DNA of 64,000 bases, from assembly GCA_003254905.1 (NCBI GenBank), contig QANU01018855.1, positions 454,645 to 518,644 of the forward strand, given 5' to 3'. Of this stretch, positions 11,608 to 25,300 are shown piece after piece. Under the pieces are notes generated by a model. It was not told the origin of the DNA, did not search any database, and worked only from the letters and a program-made list of their open reading frames with translations. Every line of letters begins with the position of its first letter. The stretch's first letter is position 1. This DNA comes from Nissolia schottii (lineage: Eukaryota; Streptophyta; Magnoliopsida; Fabales; Fabaceae). Both the position numbers and the translations under genes were made by a program.

Positions 11608-11989
11608 TGTAGAAGTTCAGCAACATCAGAAATAGTGATGAAGCACAGATCAGAAACTGATGAGAAAGTGAGGGAAAATGAGAGAAAATTTGAATGACTC
11701 AATCGAGTTGATTTTGTAAAATGATTCTCTAAATTTCATTGATAACAACAACGGTCTATATACAATCTAGAGCTACTGAAATGTACACTGAATTTACACT
11801 GAATTACATGTGAATTTACATTTAAGTTAACCAACTAACTTAACAGCATGACATTCCTGCACGTGTTGTTGCTAACAAACTCAAAGCACACTCCCTCATC
11901 TTTTCTTTCAAGCTTCGGGAGGCTTGATTTTGCATTCCAGCTTGCTGCACTTGCTGTACATCAGCATCAGCTGCTCAACCCTGCTCACA
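11608..11989 (-). repeat. Copia 5' LTR (right copy)
   Basis: 382 bp with TG...CA ends, paired with the copy at 7073-7454. As the 5' LTR on the minus strand it would hold the element's promoter. It is followed outside by the GTTTT target duplication. Confidence 0.95.
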
Positions 11990-12162
11990 GTTTTCATATT
12001 GAACTATTGTATGTATTGATGTCCTTAATTTATATGAGGTGTGGTCTTCTTCTTCCTCTTAAGTTTTGTCCTACTAACTAAATTTTTCTAAGAGGTTTTA
12101 CCTAAATTCAACCTGTATCAGCCGGTTGTTTATTCTCGGTGGATGCTCTTTTTTTAAAAATG

Positions 12163-13335
12163 AAAAATGCTCACTTTAGTTCTTGAAAATATAACTGTGA
12201 GTCACTTTTACCTCTAAATTCTAAAATATGTATTTAATCCTTAAAAATGTAAATCGTAAATCAAGTTTACTCAATTCTCGTTAATGTGAAGTGACATAAC
12301 AAAATTTTGATTTAAATTAGTCCTTAAAAATTTTTAAATTGGTCAAAAAAAAAATCCTAATCGCTAATTTTTTCTTTTTTCCCTTTATTAAACCCCCTAA
12401 AATCTCATTTTAACATGGAAATAGATCCTCTCATATATGATTTTCACATGACAAGATCATATGTGATCTCCTATCATAATTTAAAATATGATACTCAAAC
12501 ATGACATAAACAATGAAAAAATTGATAGTAAAAGATTACACATAATCTTGTCATGTAAAAATTACAAATGAGGGGATCTATTCACTTTTAACCTAAACTC
12601 ACTCATAACTCTCATTTTTGCACCACATCTTCACAACACAATCAAAATAAATAGTTATTGTCATAACAATAAACCTTTTTTTAATTAAATTTATTTGTAA
12701 ATTTAAATAATCAAGAAAAGTGATTACTTTGTAAATTAATTTTTAAATAGTAAAAATTATTGAATGTTGATGATAAATATAATTATTATTAATAAAAATT
12801 CGTTACACCAAGCAGTTCATAGTTCGTAGGATCCATTGTTATTAAACTCGACTTAGTCGCACCACTGGATCATTAGTTGACTAGCTGAAGCAGACTTAAT
12901 TAAATAAATATATCATCTTTTAATTAAATATGTAATGCATAATTAATAATATAATATGATATTTAATTAAATGACTTTGTTAAAAAAAAGACACTTGTTA
13001 AAAAATTAATAAATGTAAATTTTTATTAAAAAGATAAAATTTCAAGTTTTCAATGTATGAAATCTTCAAAATATTTTTGATTTTTTAAATATATATATAT
13101 ATATATATAATTACAATTAAATTAAATTTTTATCCTTTAAGAGACTAAATAAGCTCGTTTTAAAATTGAAGGATTAACATAACTCACATTTATATTTTTA
13201 GAGATTAAAATGAGTATTTCGTTAGTGCTTACACATCAATTAACGTGGCACATCAATAGTTTTGTCATGAAAATATACCATAAGACTAAATTGACTCACA
13301 TCTTGTACTTTCAGACTAACGTTGAACATTTTCCC
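12163..13335. mobile_element. Inverted-repeat element, about 1.2 kb, AT-rich
   Basis: The left end (AATGCTCACTTTAGTTCTTG...TGTGAGTCA) is matched in inverted orientation at the right end (...TGACTCACATCTTGTACTTTCAG). Further inverted-repeat copies occur inside, suggesting nesting or rearrangement. No coding capacity. Boundaries are approximate. Confidence 0.45.
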
Positions 13336-13849
13336 TTCTTGTTATTGCTTACCCGACTTGGATTGAAGTCTCCCCTAAAAGAAAAATGACTAGATTATGA
13401 AAATCTAATAAAAAAAACTATAATTTTATGAAAATATTCTACCACTCAAACCATATATCCCTAAATTCTAAATTATGAATTTTTCTATTATTATCTAAGT
13501 TTAAAATTCGAAACATATATTCCCAAATTCTAACTTTCTAAAAATATTAAAATACTATATTTACTTTCTGTCAAATCAAAACAAAAATTATGAATTTTTT
13601 TATAATTAAATTTAAAATTCAGGATAATTATGCCGTTTCTCTTTTAAAAAAAATATATTAACAGAAATTATGAATCTTTTTTATAATTCAATTTAAAATT
13701 CAAGATAATTATGCTCTTTCTTTTTCTTTTTTTTTTTATAGAAAACATTATATCTGCTTTTAAGTCCATACTTTTTTTAACAATTTTCCTACCACCATAT
13801 TTTGATTCATGTGATTCATTGTAACTCAACTTTCCATGTAATTGGATGA
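13336..13849. other. AT-rich intergenic DNA
   Basis: Low-complexity AT-rich DNA with several related GAATTTTTxTATAATT-like stretches (13480-13720), perhaps a degenerate local duplication. No gene seen. Confidence 0.4.
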
Positions 13850-13855
13850 TTGTGA

Positions 13856-14435
13856 GGGTCATTCTTTGGTGAGAAACACATTTGTTCCTCGCCAATGAAA
13901 ATTGAGTTCAAAAAAAAACAAAACAAAACAAGAAGATGGGGACAGGGCTGAAGATGGTAGAGAGGATGGAGACGTGGTTCAGGGACAACAGGGTAGAGGA
14001 CTCGTACGTGAGCATCTGTTAAGCTCTTCGCTGACAAATGCGCCTACGCCAAGTTCCATACCCCATCCATCCTAGTCAACCCCATTTTCACCCACAGTTT
14101 CAAGGTCTCTTCAAAAGTCTCCATCATCCACCTCACCCCCACAGAGGCGGAGACGCTCTACCGCCCCCAATTCTCCACCACGGAGTACTTCCCGTGGGAC
14201 ATCGACGCCATCCTCAATAACAAGCTCTCCCTCAACACCACCATCGTCATGGCCCGCCACTGGGCCCGGAGGAGTTTCTCAATGACCGCTCTAAGTCCTT
14301 GCGTTCACAAAAGCGACACGCATGGTGGACCGCGCCTTTCCGGTTTTTTTTGTTTTTTTTTTTTTGAGGAAGATGCTTATTTATTTTTTATTTTTTATTT
14401 TTGAACTCAATTCTCATTGCACCAAAGAATGACCC
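13856..14435. mobile_element. TIR element carrying a captured gene fragment
   Basis: The left end GGGTCATTCTTTGGTG is repeated inverted at the right end (CACCAAAGAATGACCC), and a second block (AATGARAATTGAGTTCAAAAA) extends the inverted repeat inward. Direct copies of TTGTGA flank it at 13850-13855 and 14436-14441. Inside lies GC-rich coding-like sequence quite unlike its surroundings. The structure is like a Pack-type element, but a 6-bp duplication is not typical of Mutator (9 bp) or PIF/Harbinger (3 bp), so the superfamily is open. Confidence 0.75.
13936..14340 (+). pseudogene. HOOKLESS1-like N-acetyltransferase fragment
   Basis: Two frames together resemble the middle of HLS1-type GNAT proteins. 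The first reads GTGLKMVERMETWF followed by RVEDSYVS and then stops. The second, from about 14021, reads KLFADKCAYAKFHTPSILVN and later FSTTEYF and DIDAILNNKLSL, which match the conserved HLS1 blocks as I remember them (KFRTPSILVNPVF, RFSTTEFFPRDID, LNNKLSLGT). The two are in different frames and the short stretch between them that other HLS1 proteins have is missing. Homology breaks down after about 14260. There is no start region, no acetyl-CoA site and no 3' end, so it cannot make an enzyme. It lies wholly within the TIR element. Confidence 0.75.
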
Positions 14436-14681
14436 TTGTGATTGAGCCCACAGTTCCATACTTTTAAGTAGAGAAACGATGGCAGAAAGGCATAAACTAA
14501 CAAGCAGTTCAACTAAAACTAAAATAAGTATTGTCAGAAAGCTGAAAGTAAAACCACTAGGTCCTTTCCCCTAGATAAAACAGAAAATATTTAACAACCC
14601 CCACACTAAGCCTCATCCAGAGGGGAATTTTAAAATACATCATCTTCAACCGCAATCATCAAGCTTGTTAAACAGCATTTT

Positions 14682-16990
<2,309 letters not shown>

Positions 16991-17815
16991 CGAGAAACTT
17001 CTCCCTGTGCAGGCTGCGATTTGGTGCATGCGGTCACATGGGGTTACTATGAGGATTCATTGGTTGGGCTCGGGCTTGTAAACGCTTATAGTGGGTTTTT
17101 TTTTTGTGTTTTTTAGGTTTTTGCTTTTCTTCGGGTTTTATTGCGCGTGGCTTGAAGCTTATGTACTAGGTTTGGGTTATTATATTATGGGCCATATATT
17201 TTTGAGTTGGGTTTAGGTCAAGACGTTAGACGGCCCACTACTTTTTAATTTTTATTCACTCACTCATAAAGTAAAAGAATAGTGATTATTACACTGTCAT
17301 TTAATATAAAAAATATAAAAATGGTTTAGCCTTTTAGAGGATGACTATAGTGAGAATAGTGATTATATTTGGGAGTGATAGAAACAAATCTAGATCATAC
17401 AACTATACATGGATGGTCAAAATTTAAAGGTGTGTTAATGTCACATGATCACTTAAAATGTCACATAATTTTTGTGTTATAATCTTTACGTAAGATCTAA
17501 TGGTCAATTTTTATCCATCTCACTCTTATAGATAATCAATCATCTCACTAGAATCATCTCTAGTCATCTATCTATTATCTTAAAAATCTCTTATATATTA
17601 ACACATAATTGGAGGATAGCATCAACTTAGTGCATAAAATTAATTTATTTATAAAATAAAAAACAATTAGAAAAAAAATACATTAATCCAATGGCCACCA
17701 ATAAGAGTATTGACATTGTGGTAGAAATACATTGTGATCCTAAGAGAATAATCTTGATTTGATTATTAAAAAACGCATCGATTGCGATATGAGTCCAACT
17801 AGTCTTTTTTCCATA
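16991..17815. other. Upstream region of the SR factor, AT-rich
   Basis: Holds the presumed minus-strand promoter. GGGCCATA (17188-17195) and CGGCCCAC (17232-17239) resemble site II-type elements seen in plant growth-related promoters. Farther upstream I see only AT-rich DNA. Confidence 0.35.
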
Positions 17816-17817
17816 AT

Positions 17818-18309
17818 GATATGTTTAGATTAGTGGTTCGAAATGGAGCGGAATGAGAAGGAATAAAAAAAAAGTGAAATGGAGCTTAAGAAAATGATTT
17901 CACTCCCTTTTAAACCCTTAGATTGTGTTTGGATTGGTGATGAGTAAGGGAGTTGAATGAAAGAAAATAAGATGAGTGGAATGGAGTATGAGAAAAGTAG
18001 ACTTATTGTTTCAATCCATTGTTTGGATATGTTAGTAAAAGAGTAAAATTCTATTCCCAATATACCCGTAAAAAAAGCCTTTAAATATTAGAATAGATTA
18101 AAAAGTAAAAACTTATTTTCATTATTAAAACTAAATAAGGTTCCACCACAGACCCCAAAATTGGTGCAACAAAAAATGAGTTTTTGGGTTGATTGACTCC
18201 CTCACATGTCATTCTACTCCCCTACTAAACTCTCAATCTAAACAATGGAAATCCATTAAACCCCTGGACTTCATTCCACTCCATCATAAACCACCAACCC
18301 AAACATACC
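17818..18309. mobile_element. Inverted-repeat element, possibly composite
   Basis: The left end (ATGTTTAGATTAGTGGTTCG, then GGAGCGGAATGA) matches the inverted right end (TATGTTTGGGTTGGTGGTTT, then GGAGTGGAATGA). A copy of the terminal motif (GTTTGGATTGGTGATGAG) also occurs internally near 17928, suggesting a second, nested copy. Target duplication is not clear. Confidence 0.55.
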
Positions 18310-18713
18310 TAAATTAGGAGGAATAAAAATGGGAGGTTTCGGTAATTTTTAATGGAATTAAATCATTTAAAAATCATTCTACCCTGTTTTCAAACTTTCA
18401 ATCCAAATAATAAAGCCCAAATTTTTTTTATGAGCTTCCATTTCACTTCCTTTCACACCATAAATCCAAATTCCAACATACTTTAATAGAGTCGGGATGC
18501 ACCAAAATTTTTTTTGACAACTCTTTGCCGGTGTGTGGTTTGCATAATCATTTTTTATTCCTGAAAATACTATTCCGAGGAATGCTATTCCTAGAAAAAG
18601 CTTTTTCAAAAATATGTTTTGAAAGCGTTTGGTTGCAAATTGAATTTTTAACAATATTTTTGGGATTAAAATATATTTTCACAAAAATATCTATGACAAA
18701 ACGATGTATGTAG

Positions 18714-18935
18714 ATGGTGGTCTGTTGCCGTTTGACATTGTTAGGCAGTGGTTTGGGTTTGGAGCTGTCAGGTAGTGATTTGACGTCGTCGATGGTGGTC
18801 AGTCGTCGTCTGACAGTGGTTCGTCCTGGTTGGTAGTGGTTTGTCGCTGGCCGGTGGCGGTCCATCATCATCCAACAGTGGTGGGTCACCACCTGACAGT
18901 GGTTGGTTTCTAGCTGGCAATAGTTGATTGATGGA
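18714..18935. repeat. Degenerate GT-rich minisatellite-like stretch
   Basis: Variants of TGACAGTGGTTTGTCG recur at roughly 20-25 bp spacing, for instance TTAGGCAGTGGTTTGG, CTGACAGTGGTTCGTC, TTGGTAGTGGTTTGTC, CCTGACAGTGGTTGG. The base composition is clearly different from the surrounding AT-rich DNA. No convincing protein in either strand. Confidence 0.6.
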
Positions 18936-19192
18936 CAGTGTTGACCTAGGGTGTGAAGTTTGGGGACAATTTGGTATTTTATATGCAAAAACATTCTAAT
19001 CCCATGGAGGAGGTGAGAATTAAAATGGGATAATTTTCGTTCCTTCGAATATAATTTATCCGATAATATTTTTAAAAACCTTAAATCAAATTTGAGAGTG
19101 TTGCATTCCCATTACTATATTTTCCTTTCTATTTTCTTTTTTATTCACATCTGGGGTGAGGTCTTCATCGCTGGGTCTGGCAATTAGAACCA

Positions 19193-19291
19193 GGGCCCAA
19201 GCAAGCAACCCAGCCCAATGGTGCCAGTGACTTTTAACTACTACTTCTACCTTCCTCCTCCTCTCTTCAACCTAAAACCTTCTTCTAAACC
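19193..19291 (+). promoter_or_regulatory. RRP5 upstream region with GGGCCCAA and AAACCCT
   Basis: GGGCCCAA at 19193-19200, AGCCCAATG at 19212-19220 and a telo-box-like AAACCCT at 19285-19291 lie within 170 bp upstream of the start. Site II (TGGGCC/GGCCCA) plus telo-box is the usual combination on plant ribosome-biogenesis genes, fitting an RRP5 promoter or leader. Functional use is inferred. Confidence 0.5.
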
Positions 19292-19361
19292 CTGCTGCTT
19301 CAACGTTGCACCACCTCTGGTTTCAATAGAAACGCAGCGTTCTAAGATAAAGAAGAGGGAG

Positions 19362-22300
19362 ATGGCACCGCATTCTAAAAAACCGCAGAACAAGAAGAGT
19401 AACAAAGCAGACAAGCCGAAATTCGATAAATCCTCTAAGAAAATCTCGAAACCGAAGAGGGACCAAAACGACGCCGTCTCGAAGAAGAAGAAGTCAGAAG
19501 CTCTCGCTCTGCAGCTCGAAGACGAAGTTCCCGACTTCCCTCGAGGTCGCAAATCTCTCTCTCACTCTTTTTTTTTTTCCCCTTCAGAATCATCATTTTC
19601 TGAATTTGAATTTGAAGTTGCATTTGGTTTTGGATTGAATGTGGAGTTTGTTTGTCTCTTTCAGGTGGAGAAGTTTCGCTGAAGCGAAGGGATGTGGGAG
19701 AAGATTACGAAGAGTTCGGTTCCGAAGATAGGAAGAGGCAGCAGAAGAAGAATAAGAGGGGTAAGAATGCGTCAAAAAAGAGAGATGAAGCCGAAGACGA
19801 TTGGGGCTCGCTCTCTGGTGCCGGAATTGCCGGGAAATTGCCAAAGCGCGTGAATAAAATTACTCTTAAGGTAGCATGCAATATTTGCTCTGCTTTTTAG
19901 AGTGGAAATTTACTGTGTAATTCATAAAATGGATCTGGAGTGTTATGCAGGATAAGTGTAAATAGGGGCATTTTAGAACTTGGAATTTTTGAGTTCACGT
20001 GTTTATGAGCTGACGTGTTGAATTAATGTAGACCGTTAAATGGATAGTGTTGTTTGTTATTCTACAAATGCGTTGAAATGATTGAATTTTTCTGTCAGTT
20101 TGTTCAATTTGAGCTTTATGATACACGTAGTCTCATTTTCAATATTTTCAATTTCTTCATTTGATTGATTTATGCTGTACCGTGGGACTCTTAATTTTGT
20201 TTGTATTGTGAGCTGTGGTTAAATGTTTGCTCCTGCCATCTTTGCTAGAATATAACTCCGGGAATGAAGCTTTGGGGAGTTGTTGCTGAAGTAAACGAGA
20301 AAGACATTGTAGTTAGTTTACCAGGGGGTTTACGTGGTTTAGTGCATGCTTCAGATGCAGTGGATTCTATTTTTGATGACAAAATTGAGGTGTGCATAAC
20401 TCCTTTTTTATTTAAAACTAAATCCCCTTTATTTGACCTCTATCCGTACATTATCTTTACTAATGGTTCAGTACTATTTTTCAAATATTCGTGGCTATTG
20501 TTATTTTCGGATCACTTTTAGTTAACCCCTCTCTCTCTCGGTTGCATCAGGTTGGCGAAAGCTTCCTTTCTAGTGTATTTTGTGTTGGGCAGCTGGTTTC
20601 GTGCGTTGTGCTGAGATTGGATGATGACAAGAAGGAGAAAGGAAGTAGAAAAATTTGGCTTTCTTTGTGTCTTTCTATGTTGCACAAGAACTTCAACTTG
20701 GATGCTGTTCAAGAAGGAATGGTATGCCACTTTTCATGTATGGAGTTTTTTGTACTTAGCTTTTTCTATAACTGCTCATCTGGGATTGCTAGGGTTTGGT
20801 TTCCTTCTTTTATGTTTACGGGCTTGTCAATTATGACATACTTGGTTCCAGCTGTATGCATGTCAAGTTAAAAGAAAAGGTTACAATGTTATTCTTTATA
20901 AGGTGAGATTAATATCAACAATATTTAAGTAATCCTGTGCTGGTCCTTCAGTTTTGATTTTCTTGAGTATATTAGCATAATTTCTTTTTGCTAGTCTCCT
21001 TTTATGAAGCATCCGTATTTGTATCTCTACCCCACTAGATATCAGTGTTTGAATTTACATGAATCTTGGAATTAATTCGCATGCAGTACAAGTTCTTACT
21101 TGTTATTGACCTACTTGGTTTAGATTACATGCTTATTTTGTTTATTTTGTGTTATCTTCTTCGCGGTGCTCTTGTTTTCTCACATTAAAGCAATTAGTAT
21201 CAAGTATCAATGTAATTCCCCATTTTGCATAAACAAATATAGGAATGGAACTAGGAATAGAGTTTCCTAATTGAATAGACTGCACATTTCAAATCAAATT
21301 GTATTGAGGAAGTGCTAGATTTAATAATGAAATGAAATATGCAACTTACTTGTAGACATCTAAAAACTTTGTATACTTTGACAATGTTCAAATAATGAGG
21401 AGAACATTGTGCTTTTTTTTTTTTTTTGGGTAAAGTTTTTTTTGTTAAAGTGTGATCACTGATCGTTGTGCTTTAAGTGTAAAAAAGCTCTTAAATAGTG
21501 CGAATTATTTACATTTTATTACGCTATATCTTTTTTGTATATTAAATTCACCAAGAAACAAGAGGTAAAAAAAGATAGGAGGATAAGATACCCTCCACAT
21601 GAAAACTGCTATAAGATAAAATTACAAAGAGGTAGAAAAATTGAACTTGATAGTATTAGTGTCCTCACAGGTTTGGTCTGTCTGAACCATCTGTTAGATT
21701 ACTCCTTATTTGATTTTGGGAGCACCAAAATGTTATGTAGTCTCCCCACAAGAATTGCTTCATTGGGATTTGAACCCACGTCCTCATCTCAAGGGTTCAT
21801 AGTAGCTTTACCACTTCAATCAACCTCTTGTGGGTGCGCAATGGCATTTTGTTATGCTATTTTGATCCATCATGTTGATATGGCAATGCATATGATGATC
21901 TGTTTTGCTTCTCGGTCCGTATATTATTTTCAGAGGCCTTAAGTTTCACGCGGCTTATTGTTTGAGAGATAAAACTGTTGTTTTGTGTGCTCTGTGAATA
22001 TGTAGGTCCTAGCTGCATATGTGAAAAGCATTGAAGACCATGGTTACATTCTTCATTTTGGGGTGCCTTTGTTCATGGGATTCTTACCAAAAAATAGCTC
22101 GAATGGTAAACCTCAGTCAACTGTTGTGAAATCCTGTTGGCTCAACTTGTCTAACATGGTTAAGCCATGTTTTTCTTACTGGTTTTGTTTGCCTTTTGTT
22201 TGAATGCCTGCAGAAGGCCGGGGTGGTGAACTTAAAGTTGGGCAACTTATACAGGGGTTGGTTAGAAGCATTGATAAAGTTCGTAAAGTGGTTTACTTGA

Positions 22301-25300
22301 GTTCTGATCCCGACACAATGTCCAAAATTGTGGTATGCTTCTTCTGTATTTATTATTATTATCTTTCTTGCTCTCCGCCCCCCCCTTTTTTCTCTTTCAT
22401 TTCCTTTTATGGTTCCCACTTTCCCATTTGATTGGCAATTTTCTTCGTGCATATAATGCAGACCAAGGATCTCAAAGGTATATCAATCGATCTTCTAGTT
22501 CCAGGAATGATGGTTAATGCCCGTTTGAAGTCAATTCTTGAGAATGGTGTTATGCTATCATTTCTCACGTACTTTACTGGAACTGTAAGCCTATTTTGAA
22601 GTTGTCTTGGAATGCATAAATAATAGTTTTGAGTAAATAAATTTGCTCGACAAACCCATTGTGTTTAAGACCTAAGATTTTGGAAATTTTTTCATTGCAG
22701 GTCGATCTGTTTCATTTGCAAAATGTCTATCCTGCAACAAACTGGAAGGATAAGTACAGTGAATCTCAGAAGGTACTTTTGAATTTCATCTTTGTATGCA
22801 ACCTCTACTGCTTGCACTGCACCCAATTTTGCAAATCGTATCTGAACATGAGAGGTTATTTGGTACATAGTAATAATAGTAGAATATAAGCAATCCTGTA
22901 GTAGCTACTTGCTGTTTAAATACATTATTAATATATTTTTTAAGTTATGTTTAATGATTGACATGTTGATTTAAAATACAAGGTTTTTTTTTTCTTGGTG
23001 AAATATTTCTTATTAAATATAAAAATTCTCCCTGTTTTATTAAATACTTGTCCATTCTGTTTTTTGGGGGGGGGGGATCAAAGAAGAATTTCATTAATAG
23101 GATAAGAGATCCTCTAAACAGAAAGACAAAAACCAAACTATAAAAGGTTAACAATGGAGTAAAGTTTTCCAATCTCTCAATATATCTTAAAGAGAAAATC
23201 CTCTAAAAAGATTATGAGCTTTACAACAAACACAAGACAAATGCCTAAATCCTATATCCCATAAAACAAGCTCATCTGAGAATTTGTCGTTAAAGATGTG
23301 GGTGTTGCGTTCTAGCCAAATGCCCCAAATAGTGGTCAAATACTTGCCTATTCTTAGAGATCATTGTTGCATTCTTATTAGTTCTTTGGCATCATTTGAT
23401 TTCTGATTTCTGTCATAATGCATCATGTTCATTTTGTTGTTTGTAGCTTCATACTTCACTTTTTCACCTTAAGATGTGTTTACACACATTAAGTTCAAGA
23501 ACTTTTGTGTTGGCGGTCTACACTGTCATTGTGCTATTATGCTGGTCACTTCCTTTGAAAGTTATGTTTCTATCTTTCTAATTGCCTTTTTTATGTTATC
23601 CAGGTCATTGCTCGGATATTATTCATCGATCCATCAAGTAGAGCTGTTGGTTTGACACTGAATCCGCATCTAGTTCAAAACAGGCCCCCTCCTTTTGTAA
23701 GTATATTAATCTCATGCATTATTGGTGTGCTCTAGGGATGCTATGTTTGATACTGTGGAATGAATCACTATTTTCTCTTTTCTTTTTCGCTGTAATTACC
23801 ATTCATTTTATTTATCTTTCATTTCTTTTGTGTGTTTCCTTATTCAGATTGTTGATAATTAGAATATGATATATAATAAAGAAAAAATAGTAAAAGCAAT
23901 ATTTTCTGAATATATACAATGAATGTAGTCAAGTTCACCAGTTTACTTGCACTTGAATTCCCTAAAATATCCCGGTCAGATGTTCCCCAATATGCATTTG
24001 GTTCCTAACAACTGAGAAAAAGAAACGTGCCTTTTGAAACACAATTGAATTGAATCTTACAGATGAGGTGGTTGTCAATTTGCGATAATCATATAAATAC
24101 AGGATTCCCAATAAATTCGTTGGTCCACATTCTATTATTGTAACAATTAGTCCTTTGGAACCACATTAATAGAAGAAGAATTTGCTCCAATATGTAGAAT
24201 CAAAATCTCGTTTCATTGCATAGTGTTGAAGATGTAAAGCTTTATTTTCTGGTGTTTATGTTATTGCTGTATAGCCATTCAAATGCAATGGTAATATAGC
24301 TTCACATTTTAAAGTTGTTTTGATTATTTGAAATAATCATTTCGTCTCCTGCTAAAATCTCACTCTTTTATTGATAATCATGCGTGCCGTGTTATAACTG
24401 TTGAATTGACTCTGTTGTACAGCATGTTAAAATTGGAGATATATATGATGGCGCAAAAGTTGTCAGGGTGGATAGAGGATCAGGACTATTGCTTGAAGTT
24501 CCATCAATTCCAGAGTCAACTCCGGCTTTTGTCAGTGTACGGTTTCTAGACAAGTTTTAATGATACTTACCTTTTTGAATATGAAACATGAATAGTCAAC
24601 TATTACTAAATTACAGTTAAGCCATGCCCCATTATTCAAAATATGAATGATGATTAAAATTGTTGACAGATATCTGATATTGCTGAAGAAGAGATCCAAA
24701 AGCTTGAGAAGAAGTACAAGGAAGGAAATCATGTTCGAGTTCGTATTCTTGGATTAAGGCATTTGGAAGGACTTGCTACGGGAGTTTTGAAGGTTGTCAT
24801 TATACTTCCATATAATTTTCTTAAAGATGATAATCCTATTACTGCAGTGCTTTTTATATTAATAATAACACTGCACTTGCAACACATATTTTGTATTGTC
24901 TTTCTTAGGCCTTTTTGTTTATAAGTATTCAAAATTTGGGCTTTTTAGCATAGCAATGCGGTTAAGGTGGATTGTTATTTGTTTATGATCCTTCTGTTAG
25001 CTGTCCGGCTTTGGTATATAGTGACAAGATGTGTTACACACACTGACACACATTTAGTTGCAATTCATAATTCGTAACATCTACTCTGTCCTACGTATTT
25101 GAATAGAAGTTCGCTGTTGAAGTTGAAAATGCTACTGTTTGTTTCTTTTTTTGAGACTTTGTACCCTTAGTTTAATTGATGTGGACTATACTTTTGGGCT
25201 ACTTGGGCCATCATAAAAGTTGTATTGTTTAAATATGCATTTGTACTTTAATAGCTTGGCCTTGTAATGGACATAGGAGTTCTCTGATCTTGAAGTGTTT

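Larger units (their letters stand above)
7073..11989 (-). mobile_element. Copia LTR retrotransposon, integrase-deleted
   Basis: A 4,917-bp element on the minus strand, bounded by two 382-bp LTRs and by a perfect GTTTT duplication (7068-7072 and 11990-11994). It has a tRNA-Met type primer binding site and a polypurine tract in the right places. The order read on the minus strand is gag, zinc knuckle, protease, integrase remnant, reverse transcriptase, RNase H, which is the Copia order. The integrase catalytic core is missing and gag has two in-frame stops, so it cannot move on its own. I count about 13 mismatches between the 382-bp LTRs (roughly 3.4%), implying an insertion on the order of one to three million years ago under usual plant rates. 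Confidence 0.95.

Noticed and set aside
21766..21823. Possible tRNA gene (B box and A box)
   Set aside because: The boxes are present but no acceptor or anticodon stem pairs properly, so a SINE-like repeat is the better reading.
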